Below the pieces are notes generated by a model that was given only the letters and a program-made list of their open reading frames with translations, searched no databases and was not told where the DNA came from. Of a stretch of DNA of 64,000 nt, positions 26,801 through 36,969 are shown piece by piece. The translations under genes and the position numbers were made by a program. Position 1 is the first letter of the stretch, and each line of letters opens with the position of its first letter. Origin of the DNA: Brugia malayi (Eukaryota; Nematoda; Chromadorea; Rhabditida; Onchocercidae); contig NW_025062477.1 of NCBI RefSeq assembly GCF_000002995.4, positions 1,568,001-1,632,000 of the forward strand. The letters run 5' to 3'.

Positions 26801-29800
26801 TATCTGCCCGCATTAATTATTTTAAATAACTGTTCACGAACCTGCTTACTTTACTTTACTGATAAAGCTAAGGATACATTGTCAATTATTATTTGAATGA
26901 CAAAAAAAAAAGACAACCGAAGAAAAGATAGGGAACGGTGGAAACAGAAGCAAAAGATAGACAACTACATTAGCTAGGTAACCACTCTTTTCACTGGTTA
27001 TATATTCATTTAATATCCTCTCTCTCAATGCACTTGTCTTCATCAATTAGAGAAAAATTTTAACTTCTTATCATTCTTATCAATATATTCAAATTTTTTA
27101 TCATTCTTATCAATATATTCAAAGTTTTTATCATTCACAACTATTCATAATTGCTATTCTTCCATAATAATGCGAAACAATAAATTACTTCTTAAGCTAT
27201 TTGACGAATTAACAAAAATATTATGAATGAGTACAAAATTTCACTTTTTCCAGCTTAAACTATGCTATCTTCATGATGGGCATTATAGCTATCATTGTGT
27301 TCTGTATGACAGAAACAGTAAAAAACGGTAACGGAATTGATACACCGACCACAGTCAACTTGGATAACTCTCAAAAAATGATACATAGTAGTTCTGATGA
27401 TCAATTAATTCTTGAAAAGCTTCTCAAAGATTATGATCAACGCGTTCGACCTCCACCAACTAATAATTCAGGTATAGTTAAATTCCCATTGATTGCTTTT
27501 GCAAAATAATTCTATGTCAAGAAGTTATTATGCTCAAATAGGTTTATAAAGTTACACTATCTTTTTTTTCTAACCATTTTAGATAGGTTTATAAAATTTT
27601 ACAATAATTAGAGCCCATTTAAAAATATGGAAAAAGATTTAAAGAGCATTTATTTTTAAACAGAAAAAGAATTTATTTTTAAACATTCCTGTGAAGGAAC
27701 TACTACATTTTTTTGAGCTCCATTAAGCCACTGTACTATAACTAATGGAGATCTATAATCATTAACCTTTTACGAAGAGACTGATTAAGTACTTTCGATA
27801 AGTAATTTTGATGATTAGAATAAAGAAAAATTTCCCAACAATAACAAACTTTTCTCGATCCATACAGTTTCATACAAAAAGAAAACTTCTAAAAAACCTC
27901 TTCGATTGAATGAAATTATTTTCGCCAACAAAAGAGATAGCTTCACTAGGTAGAACAAAAAAAGAAAAAAACGACATAGTTGTGGAGGTTGCATTCTTAT
28001 TTTAGCTTCTTCCCATGATTCAGAAAAATCTTCTGAAAAAATTTCCAAAAAAAAATATGTTGAGGAAAAAAAAAAAAAACTCTTCTGTAAACAATGTGGA
28101 TATTTACAAAAGCACAACTTTTTTCTACCAGCTGAACAATAAAAATCAAAATCTTTCGTGTCAAAATGAGAAGAGGAGAGATCTACCTACTTGGAAAACT
28201 CCTGATGCCAACGCTAGAGTTCAAAAATGATGACACACATTGAATTTTAATTAAATTCCTATAAAATAAGATTTCGAATCTGTTGAAATACCTTTCAATC
28301 CATGTTGTTCGTACTCTATTCATTGAAGCCTTAAAAAAGAACAAATACAAACATATTAATCAATTATTAAGCAATGAAAGACGGAAAGAGTGGTTGATTT
28401 GAAATTCGAGATACAGATATGTTAAATTTAAGATAATCGATGGCCAAATCTTTCAGCATCTGTTGGGCCTGTTATTGTTAAAGTAAACATTATGCTGCGA
28501 ATGTTAAGTAAAATCGATGTTGTGAATATGGTAGGTTCTTTCTTTTAAAATTGCTTTTTGTAAAGTGGAAATGAAATGCAGATATAATTTAATATAAATT
28601 AGAGGAAAAAATATTGATATAATAATAATAATTAATAGATAATAATTAAATTTTAAAAGTACTAAATCTAGTTATATATATATATATAACAATTTGCTAT
28701 CAAAAATTATTGAAAATATGTAGCAAAAGCTTTTCTCAATCTTTAAGAAACATTCAAGGTCAAAAAACTACTGAATTCGAAGTAAATGATTGGAATATCT
28801 AACAAAGCATTCAAAACTACTTTTTACAATTTCAGAAATTTCCTTCTAGTGGAATAGTCACTGCTTGACTTTTTCATGATTTTGTTCAGAATTAAAATTC
28901 TATTTGCAATTGCAGGAATACAGCATGCAGATAACATTCAGGGAAAGATGGCTTGATCGTAGATTAGCTTATGAAAATATGCATATCACTAATATGCCCA
29001 ACTTCCTTACAGTTCCCTACATCAAAAACAATATTTGGATGCCTGATTCATTCTTTCCGGTATGTAACGATGTAAAAAAAGATTTCTTTTTTTTTACAAA
29101 CAAACATTAATTCTTTTTTTTTTTTAAATGATGATATACCTAAAATAGAGTATTTAAAGAGAAGTAAAAAACTATTGGATAAATATTTCTTCATATCATT
29201 ACTTTAGATTTTGTTGAAGTATCTCAGAGAATTTATTCCAGACTGAAAAAGCAGCACATAGACATCACATCGATACAGAGAATATGTTTCTGAGGATATA
29301 TCCGAACGGACAGATATTATACAGCGTACGATTATCATTAACACTATCATGCCCAATGCATCTACAGCTTTATCCTCTCGATGTGCAATATTGCGATTTC
29401 GATTTAATTAGCTATGCTCACACTGTCACCGTATAATTTCCTTTTATTCGAAAATCATTCTTGAATTAATGCTACAATGCTATAATTCAAATATTCAAAT
29501 ACTTTTTGTAAAGAGAGGAAATCTGTTTTTTTGAATAAATTAAATTGAGAACTAGGAATCAAAATCAAATTGTAAAATTCTTCCAGGTTAACTGATTTAA
29601 ATTATTTCTTGTTTGTATAACAAATTTGTTAAAAAAGCTAATCATATTATATATTTAATGAAGTGAAAACAAATTGTTTTATTCACCTAAAATTCCACCT
29701 TTATGCTACTGAATAAAGTTTCTACTTCCTATATTTTAAAGTAGTACAACTAATAATAATTTGTTATACAAACAAGAAATTATAATGGTAATAATGCCAG

Positions 29801-32800
29801 CAAAAGAAAAATAGTAAAATAGAAATTAGAATTCACAATAAGAAATAAAACATTAAGTGCTGAGCAGAAACGTTATTTAAAAATAAATCTAAATTTTCAG
29901 GATATTGTATATGAATGGGAAAGAGAAGGAGGACCACCAGTACAAAGAAAACCCGGTGTTGGTAGTGATCTGCCTAATTTTCTGCTCACAGCTATAGAAA
30001 CAAATCATGAATGTACCAGTCATACTAATACAGGTGCTTTCTACTTTCGCATAATTTGGTACAACCGGAACTAACCGGTCAATCATTACAGCACTTCTTC
30101 TAGCTTGTAATGGAACAATACCTGATACAACCATGCGTCACTCTTTCAACGAGTTTCATGATGGCTAAAAGAATGCTGCGGTATGGCTGCCAAATATTCT
30201 TGATAAACTAGCAGCAATTTCTTCCCATTGGTCTTGTGATTCTAAAACATATAGTTATCCTTTTTTATTCTTAGATAGTCTTATTTGCTTGTCTTTTACG
30301 CAGAATAACGAAGTGTAGAGGCAAGTTTTGTCACCATCTCTAGTAAAGTCTAATGAAACTTAGCACCAGAAATTTCTCACTATGTATTCCTGAAAAGGTT
30401 CATAACTGTATCCAAAACTTCAGGAACCTATGCTTGCTTAAGGATGCGTCTCGAACTTTCGCGTCAGTTCAGGTATTTGAAATATTTTGCACTATGTCTA
30501 TAAGATAGCACTTTTTAGGATCTTTTAAAAACCATTGATTTGCTACACTTTAGGAAAGATCAACGATGAAATAATTATTTTATTCGCATTCGTTTATCAA
30601 AAGTCTCCGACAAACAAACTAAATCAAAGAGACTTATTAATACACCTTAATATTAATTGCTCATTTGAAAGACTCTATTTCTTAACTTATTGCATTTAAC
30701 ATAAAAAAATCTTTTCAGCTACTATTTAATCCAGCTATACGGTCCAACAACAATGATCGTAATTGTCAGCTGGGTCAGTTTCTGGATTGATATACATTCC
30801 ACAGCAGGTCGTATTGCTCTTGGCGTTACTACTTTGCTCACAATGACAACACTGGTATGATATTAAGATAAAATTTCAATCCAACGCTAAATGATTATTG
30901 ACTGAATACTGAAACTCGATTCAACTTCCAGTTTTATTTATATGTTCCGCAATTGCATAGTTTCCTAAACTTAATATATAGAACCTCTTTGTCTTTAGGA
31001 TTAAAATTTAAAGTCGGAAAGGAGAGAAACAATGGTTCTTTTTCTTCCATTCGCATAAACTTAAACGCTGAAAGTTAGCGAAAATTCTAGTAAAATTTGA
31101 AAACTGTTACTCGTTCTTTTTAAACTTAAAAAAAAAAAAAAAAAAAAACATTTCAGACGTCATCTATTAATGCAAAGTTGCCTCCTGTAAGCTATGTAAA
31201 AGTGGTGGACGTTTGGCTAGGCGGTAAGCCATCACCTATTTTTACTTGCTAACATTCAATTTTTAGTCCATTAATCCAAAAAAAAAAACTTCTAAAAATG
31301 CAAATATTCTTTCCAAGTGTATTGCATCAAAAATAAACTTGATTTAAATTTATGAAAAGGACGAATATATAATTTCAGCTTGTCAAGCATTCGTATTTGG
31401 AGCACTTCTAGAATATGCTTTCGTTTCTTATCAAGATAACTGTCTTCAAGAGAAGAACTATATGTCAAGAAAAGGACGTCGAAGAATTGATAAACGAAGC
31501 ACTGAAAATCAACAAATTTACCCCCAGCAATGTACCTGTTATTTGGTGAGCTGATAAGGATTCTATGATTTAAGTCTAAATTAGAAACAAAAATGTCATC
31601 AAACAGTGACTACTAGGGACCGTTCAAAATCGAAATTTCATAAAGATAATAAATACAGACACAAAGAAATGAAAGGATTGAGAAAAAAAGAAGAATTAAA
31701 ATTTCTGATAATCCACATCCACTAAAATTATATAGTTCTTGTAAAATTTTAGTATTAAAGATTTGACTTTGATGGAAATATTTGATTCAATTGTTTCTTG
31801 CAGTTATCAGTGCATCCACATGAAAGAGTGGCGGATCGCATCAAACAACTTTTCATGAGGCCTACTTATTTTCCAGCTAAAATTGATTTCTATGCCCGAT
31901 TCTGTGTACCGATTGCATTTACAATATTTAATGTTATCTATTGGACAGCATGTTTTGTGATGACGTCTGAATACGGTCCTAAAAACTGATTTTTTCAACA
32001 TATTTTTGTTTAGTAAACTTATTAAATAATGGAGATAAAAAAAAACTAGAATATAAGTTATTGACAAAATCGATGGGTCGATATATTTTCAATGCTAAAA
32101 GTCATTGTTGCATAAAGTCCTTTCCTGTACTCCCAGCAAAAATCGGGAATTACGATAGAAAAGTGTAAATTTCATTTTTATATATCACCCTAAAAGACAA
32201 AGCCAGACGCGTATGCCGTGAGCCAATTTCTACTAATATGCGGAAACGCGGTAGATTCTTATATGGCCTATGGTAGATATTTCGAGCCGGATCTTATAGA
32301 TATTTCGAGCCGGATCTTATCATTCCGGTTTTCATCAGCGCGTAGGAATGAGATCAGGATAAAAAGCAAAAAAGAACAGAAGGAAGAAAAACAGTAATTA
32401 CTATCACTATCATGATGGGTTATTTTTTGAACCGTCAGACATTTCCTTTACAATTTTCACTGCAATAATCCTTAGCCTAAACAATTTATGAATTTACTCG
32501 AATTTTACTGCAAGTCTTTATTTAGCCTAAACAGTTGATGAATTTAAGGAAAGCATCTCTTTAACCCAATCAGGTTAACGATTATGACACATTCATTCTT
32601 TCTATTTATTTGCAATAGAGGCAATCTTTTAACTTATCGCACTCTTCCTATCCACTAACCTCACTTTTGCTCTTACTAAAACAAAAATGCCGTTCGTATT
32701 TGTAATGCACCGATGCCTAATTACACATTCTTTAACAAAAAAGGTTGTTCTTAATCTGAGTGAGACAAGAAATACCTGCATACAGTGGCCATACAATCAC

Positions 32801-32981
32801 GACACCACCACCAGTCTTTCTTTTGATCATCTTTGTCGCTATGACTAATATCTTTTGCCAAACATTCATTGCCACTAGCACAATTTCCAAATTCACTTGT
32901 AAATGGTGCATTGCAATCGTGGCACTTCATTACCGTTGCTTTTATTTTTGTTGCTGTTACTGCTTCTGCTATCGATGTCAT
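14824..32981 (-). CDS. TRIM-like B-box / coiled-coil / NHL beta-propeller protein
   Basis: Sixteen minus-strand exons join in phase to 747 aa: 32981-32776, 21024-20865, 20302-20216, 19355-19237, 19087-19027, 18799-18639, 18235-18004, 17725-17637, 17448-17379, 17011-16810, 16545-16370, 16173-16036, 15936-15860, 15599-15446, 15285-15145 and 14994-14824. The N-terminus has a zinc-binding B-box: C20-x2-C23, then C60-x2-C63-x4-C68-x2-C71-x5-H77-x2-H80, with a long insert between the first and second pair. Residues ~90-250 are helical and charged, as in the coiled coil of TRIM proteins. A Ser-rich linker follows. From ~430 on there are about six NHL-type blades ([67 protein letters not shown]). In this family the propeller binds RNA or protein partners and RING members are ubiquitin ligases. 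No RING is visible in this model; it may be in a missed 5' exon. C. elegans NHL-1 is one possible relative. Exon 15936-15860 is the least certain, but it is needed for phase. A channel gene lies on the opposite strand inside the first large intron. Confidence 0.82.
16201..16223. repeat. (TA)n microsatellite
   Basis: A TA dinucleotide run inside an intron of the TRIM/NHL gene. Confidence 0.85.
27241..27253 (+). promoter_or_regulatory. Probable trans-splice (SL) or first-intron acceptor of the Cys-loop channel
   Basis: TCACTTTTTCCAG is a strong nematode 3' splice signal 19 bases before the ATG at 27273. No upstream coding exon was found. It could receive a spliced leader, or it could close a 5' UTR intron. 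Confidence 0.55.
27273..31989 (+). CDS. Cys-loop ligand-gated ion channel subunit, glutamate-gated chloride channel-like
   Basis: Ten exons join in phase to 447 aa: 27273-27471, 28457-28530, 28916-29059, 29242-29430, 29901-30033, 30424-30472, 30719-30854, 31157-31223, 31379-31545 and 31804-31989. After a hydrophobic leader (IIAIIVFC) comes the ligand-binding domain with the classical landmarks: [39 protein letters not shown], and the signature loop C176[14 protein letters not shown]190. A second Cys pair (NHEC..TYAC) is typical of GluCl and GlyR types. M1 begins [21 protein letters not shown]2 is [15 protein letters not shown]3 is [20 protein letters not shown], the M3-M4 loop is short and basic, and M4 lies near the C-terminus ([15 protein letters not shown]). 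The family mediates fast inhibitory signalling at the plasma membrane and includes ivermectin targets. The usual Pro-Ala-Arg before M2 reads Ala-Gly-Arg, so the subfamily (GLC-4-like or another nematode LGC group) and the ligand are uncertain. The gene is nested in an intron of the TRIM/NHL gene, on the opposite strand. Confidence 0.9.
29604..29780. repeat. 177-bp inverted repeat (23-bp perfect arms) in a channel intron
   Basis: A 23-bp sequence at 29604-29626 recurs as an exact reverse complement at 29758-29780, with a 131-base AT-rich loop. The size and terminal symmetry are like a small MITE or a long hairpin. No clear target-site duplication was seen. Confidence 0.7.
32276..32321. repeat. 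23-bp tandem duplication (AGATATTTCGAGCCGGATCT...)
   Basis: Two adjacent identical copies of a 23-bp unit, in a GC-richer patch (32190-32350) just after the channel gene and inside the TRIM/NHL intron. The patch has short CCGGA/TCCGG symmetry. Function unknown. Confidence 0.8.
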
Positions 32982-34439
32982 TATCTCAACATTTCTAGTT
33001 TCTCTAGTTCATTAATTTCATTTGTCGGAAAATCAAAATAAACAGCTCTTCGGTTTGCTTGATACTTCCTGCAATACTTGCAAACGTGGAAAGTTACTCC
33101 ATTTCTCTAGGCATAAATGCGATACGATACATGAGTTTTCCAGTAAGTATTAACATAAGAAACCTACAAGAAAATGCGCGAATATTTAATTACATTTCGT
33201 TAAAAAAATATTCTTAATCTAAATGAGACAAGAAGCATTTGCATATAAAAGAATTACCTGAAACCGAAATAGTAAAATAAGAAACCATAAAACTAACAAA
33301 CGAAACTAACAAGCATAACTTATTGTGATGGCACTAAAATAGAAAATATATCTAGGATAATTTCAAATATGTGCACACAAATAAATCAATATAAACGCGA
33401 GCATGTTACTCTTTTCCATCATCTTGTTTATACTGCAGAACACTACAAATTAAAATCAATATCAAACAACAGGTTATACTACAAATTTCATGCTTCTCCA
33501 CAATAAATAATAAAGCATTACATCGGGCATTTTGCAATACCACAAAATAGTAATCAGCTTACTGTAGTTAAACGAAATTATCTACAAATGTTAATCAATT
33601 TTTCAAAATTATCCAAATATTACTGTACTTAAACAAAACCTTGGACTTAGCTGTAAGATCAATTTTTGATGAAAATCATTTCGATCAGTAAGATTATTTT
33701 GTTAAAAAAAACCAGCTCATTGTAAATTCTTCTACATTTTATTATTACATCAGTTTCTGAGCATCAATCTTAAAATCTTCTTCGCCTCAAACAAAAAAAG
33801 AAAAAATATATAATGCCACTAGTTAAACAAAATAAAGCAAGCACTCTAATCCACGGTGTAATCACTACGTTTATCAAATGAATGTTGTAATTTACCGATC
33901 CCATACTTCTGATAAGGAGAAAAAAATAAAGGTAAGCCAAAAATGTAAATCGCTTTCTTTCTTCTCAAACTGTGAATCTTATTCTGATTCCATAGACAAA
34001 CAAAAAAAAGTTAAATAACGAAAGACTGAATGAAAGGAGCATATTGCTAGAAATTGATTTTTTCAAAATGCATAATTTTGAAAATTCATCAATAAACATA
34101 AATATTCAAAAAAAAAAAAAAAAAAAAAAAAAAACTTCAATTTATTTCTATTCCCCATTGATAGTTCGAAATGCACTAACTTGATGAAATAGTTGAAAAA
34201 TTAATCGAACCAAAAGGAAGAGAAAAATGATTATATGCATTAGCAAAAACAGATATGAAGCAAATATGTGATAAGAAATCAGTTAAAGATTAAACGAATC
34301 CCGAAATGTATTTAGTCCAGAAAAAAAGAAATATCCTACATAAATCTTTAAACTAAACAAATATGAGAAGAAAGATACGACAAATATCATACATAACCGC
34401 CAAAAAAAAAAAAAAAAGTATACACAAAAATTTACTTAC
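32982..34439. other. Possible 5' intron of the TRIM/NHL gene
   Basis: AT-rich, with no coding exon that I can support. A 13-base segment between a good acceptor and a good donor on the minus strand (near 33898-33912) would break the frame if included. The DNA is an intron if the exon at 34.5 kb is real, otherwise promoter or 5' UTR. Confidence 0.4.
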
Positions 34440-34526
34440 GAATAACCCTTCTTCACGGCACACACTTTGAAATTTGATACGTCTCAAACGACATCGTTGT
34501 AACACAATACCATCCATTGTAAACAT
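34440..34526 (-). other. Candidate 5' coding exon of the TRIM/NHL gene (29 codons)
   Basis: ATG at 34526 opens MFTMDGIVLQRCRLRRIK and 11 further residues, ending in phase 0 at a strong donor (TTC/gtaagt). The composition is coding-like and GC is above the local background. It could splice to 32984 (acceptor gttgag/ATA ATG), adding about 30 residues to the B-box protein. It could also belong to another transcript. No RING cysteines are present. Confidence 0.45.
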
Positions 34527-36969
34527 TTCTCGATAGTAATATTTGTCATTCTAATAGTTTTTTTTTGCCTATTTGTTGATAATTTATAAGCAACAGTTAT
34601 AGTAAACTTAGCAAATGTAACCAATTATAAAGTTATCTCACAAATTCATTTATTTTAGAAGTACCGAATATTATGAGTATTACTCAGATATATATGTATG
34701 TATATATTATATATCAAAATTTATTCCAAAAGCTATACATAAATTTTGTCATATACGTTAAATGTAAAACATAAAAATGCAATATTATAAAACAGGACAT
34801 CATTGAATAAAGTAATAAAAAATGAATCATTCAAAATAAAAAAAAAAAAAAAAAAAACTGTAAAACTGAGTGAGAATAATTTTAATAAGAGAACTTTTTT
34901 GATTTATAAAAAAATATTGAAATTACATTTACTCACTGGAATAGGATATTTGATAGGAATAATTGAATCTGTAAACAATAGCTGTGGTATTAATTTACTA
35001 TTATCAAAATAAATTGTCCGTTCTTTCATTTCCTTAAGGATATTTAAAAAAAAAAAAATAATAATTTGTTTATCGTCGTTAAGATAACCTCTCCAATTAA
35101 TGAAATGATACTCTATGCAATGTTAAAAAGAATATATTATTGAACTTTGACAAATGAAATTAAGAGAAGAATGAAAAAAATGAAAATGGAATTTCGAGTC
35201 GATGCAATGTAAATTGTATTGCTTATATTGATAACATGAATAGAAATTAAATACAATAAATGCATTGTATGGAATAGGAAGTGATCCTTATAAGCAGTAA
35301 AAAATGGTATTAAAAAAGAAAAAGATTGATTCAACTTATTTACGAATGATACATGTAATTAATTTTCATATATCGCAGTTAAAAATGCTGTTGAAAATAC
35401 AAGTTCAAAAATAATTTGAATAAAATAAAAGAAAATCAATGACCGGTTTTCTTCTATGTAAAATGAAAGTGGTAATAGGAGAATGAAAGTTCATAACTAT
35501 ATACTGCTTTTAATACATTGAATGACAGTAAGATATAAAATTTTTTTTTTTTTTTTTTCATATAAAAAATTATTGGCAAGAAAACCATTAACAAATTAGC
35601 AAAAAAAAAAAAAAAAAAGAAAGATGATAAAACAAGTGAGATCTTAAAAGAAAATGACAGTTGGTGAAGAAAATTGTACTGAAGAGATTACTAAATGCAA
35701 TAATGGTACAGTACAACAGTTAAAACTGGCATTTAAAATTGCATTTCTTATTCTTGGAATTGAAAAAAATAATCTAACAGCAACGAGTAATTTATTTTTT
35801 TGAAATTAAAGCTCTTAATAATGTAGCTAGAATTTAAAAGAGAAAAAAATAAATAAATGCTAAAGCAATAATCAATGAAATTCTTACTATACGAGCAAAT
35901 ACAGTATTACAGCAATTAAAAATTAAACAGTGCAAAAAGCAGTGATATGAAAAAACACAAAACTAGAAAAAAAAAAAAAAAAAGAAAAAACTTTTGAATA
36001 AAACATCTTTAAATTTACTGATAATTGAATGAATAACGAAAAACACAATTAATCACAAAATTTCTATCACTTTAGAGACTGGTAAAAGTGTGAGAAGCAT
36101 CAAAATGCTAAAGCAAGTACTAAAAAACAGCCAACGGAGGACCAGGATATATTTTTTTGTAATAAATTGCAGAACAATCTTTAGATATGAGAATGTTTAA
36201 TTTAACTTTCAGACTTCAGCTCAATACATTTGGGTTCCTCTTTTAGTAAAATAATTATTACTAATAATCATCATGTGGTGCATAATGACTCTCATACAAA
36301 AATATACCAGTTTTCCAAAGAGGTACAAAAAATAAGCCATACATCTGTTTCATTTTGAAATATTTCTTAGACTTTTTTAGAGAAGAAACATATACTCTGT
36401 TAAGGAAAAAAAAAAAGAAACCTTAAATTTACCGACTTTTTGAAGTATTGAAATTTTGAAGTGTAAATTTGTTTTCGTTACATGAAGGATAAAACCATCG
36501 AGAATAAAAACAATGCGATTCACTATGCTATAAACAACACAAATACTGCGCTAATCCAATCTGGCTTGAAAATTCCCTTGACAAAACATTTCTTATCCTC
36601 GTTTTTGCACTCACAAATTCTTCAAGAAAATTGAAAAGAAGGAACACATTTTATGAGCTTGTGATTTCTTCTTAAATAAATGTTTTGAATTTCATACAGA
36701 GTACAGTGCTATGTCAGTTCTACTATAGTTCCAGGACATAGAAACGAACGACAGATGCGATTAAAATGAAGCATGGTTTCTGAGAAACTGTTAGAAGATA
36801 TAGAAAGAGTAATAAGGATAACATCACAGAGTTGACAATATTAAAGTAATCGATATGACGAGACACTGGTCCAAAAAAAGAATGAAAGTTTTTGTACCAA
36901 AATCTTGATAACCGAAATTTATTGCCTGAAGCATCCTGTTAATTTTAAGATCTCACAAATATCTTCGTA
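34527..36969. other. AT-rich intergenic region between the TRIM/NHL gene and cdt-1
   Basis: About 2.4 kb upstream of the TRIM/NHL 5' end and downstream of the cdt-1 stop. It has homopolymer runs and no coding sequence that I could support. The right part (36.1-36.97 kb) is less AT-rich and probably includes the cdt-1 3' UTR. Confidence 0.55.

Larger units (their letters stand above)
21025..32775 (-). other. 11.75-kb host intron of the TRIM/NHL gene
   Basis: This intron splits the B-box: C60, C63 and C68 are encoded at 32.8 kb, and C71, H77 and H80 at 21.0 kb. The donor TGC AG/gtattt and acceptor tttttag/TGTTTG join in frame. On the plus strand it contains a complete Cys-loop channel gene (27.27-31.99 kb). 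The part from 21.0 to 27.2 kb has no coding sequence that I could support. It holds A/T homopolymers, a G12 run at 23463, and short direct duplications near 24780-24835 and 27060-27140. Confidence 0.75.

Noticed and set aside
28015..28230. 71-codon plus-strand frame in the first intron of the channel gene
   Set aside because: Lys/Asn-rich translation of A-tracts; including it would break the channel frame.
31807..32067. 86-codon minus-strand frame
   Set aside because: Antisense shadow of the last channel exon (M4).
33898..33912. 13-base potential micro-exon in the TRIM/NHL 5' region
   Set aside because: Good splice signals on both sides, but inclusion shifts the frame away from the B-box.
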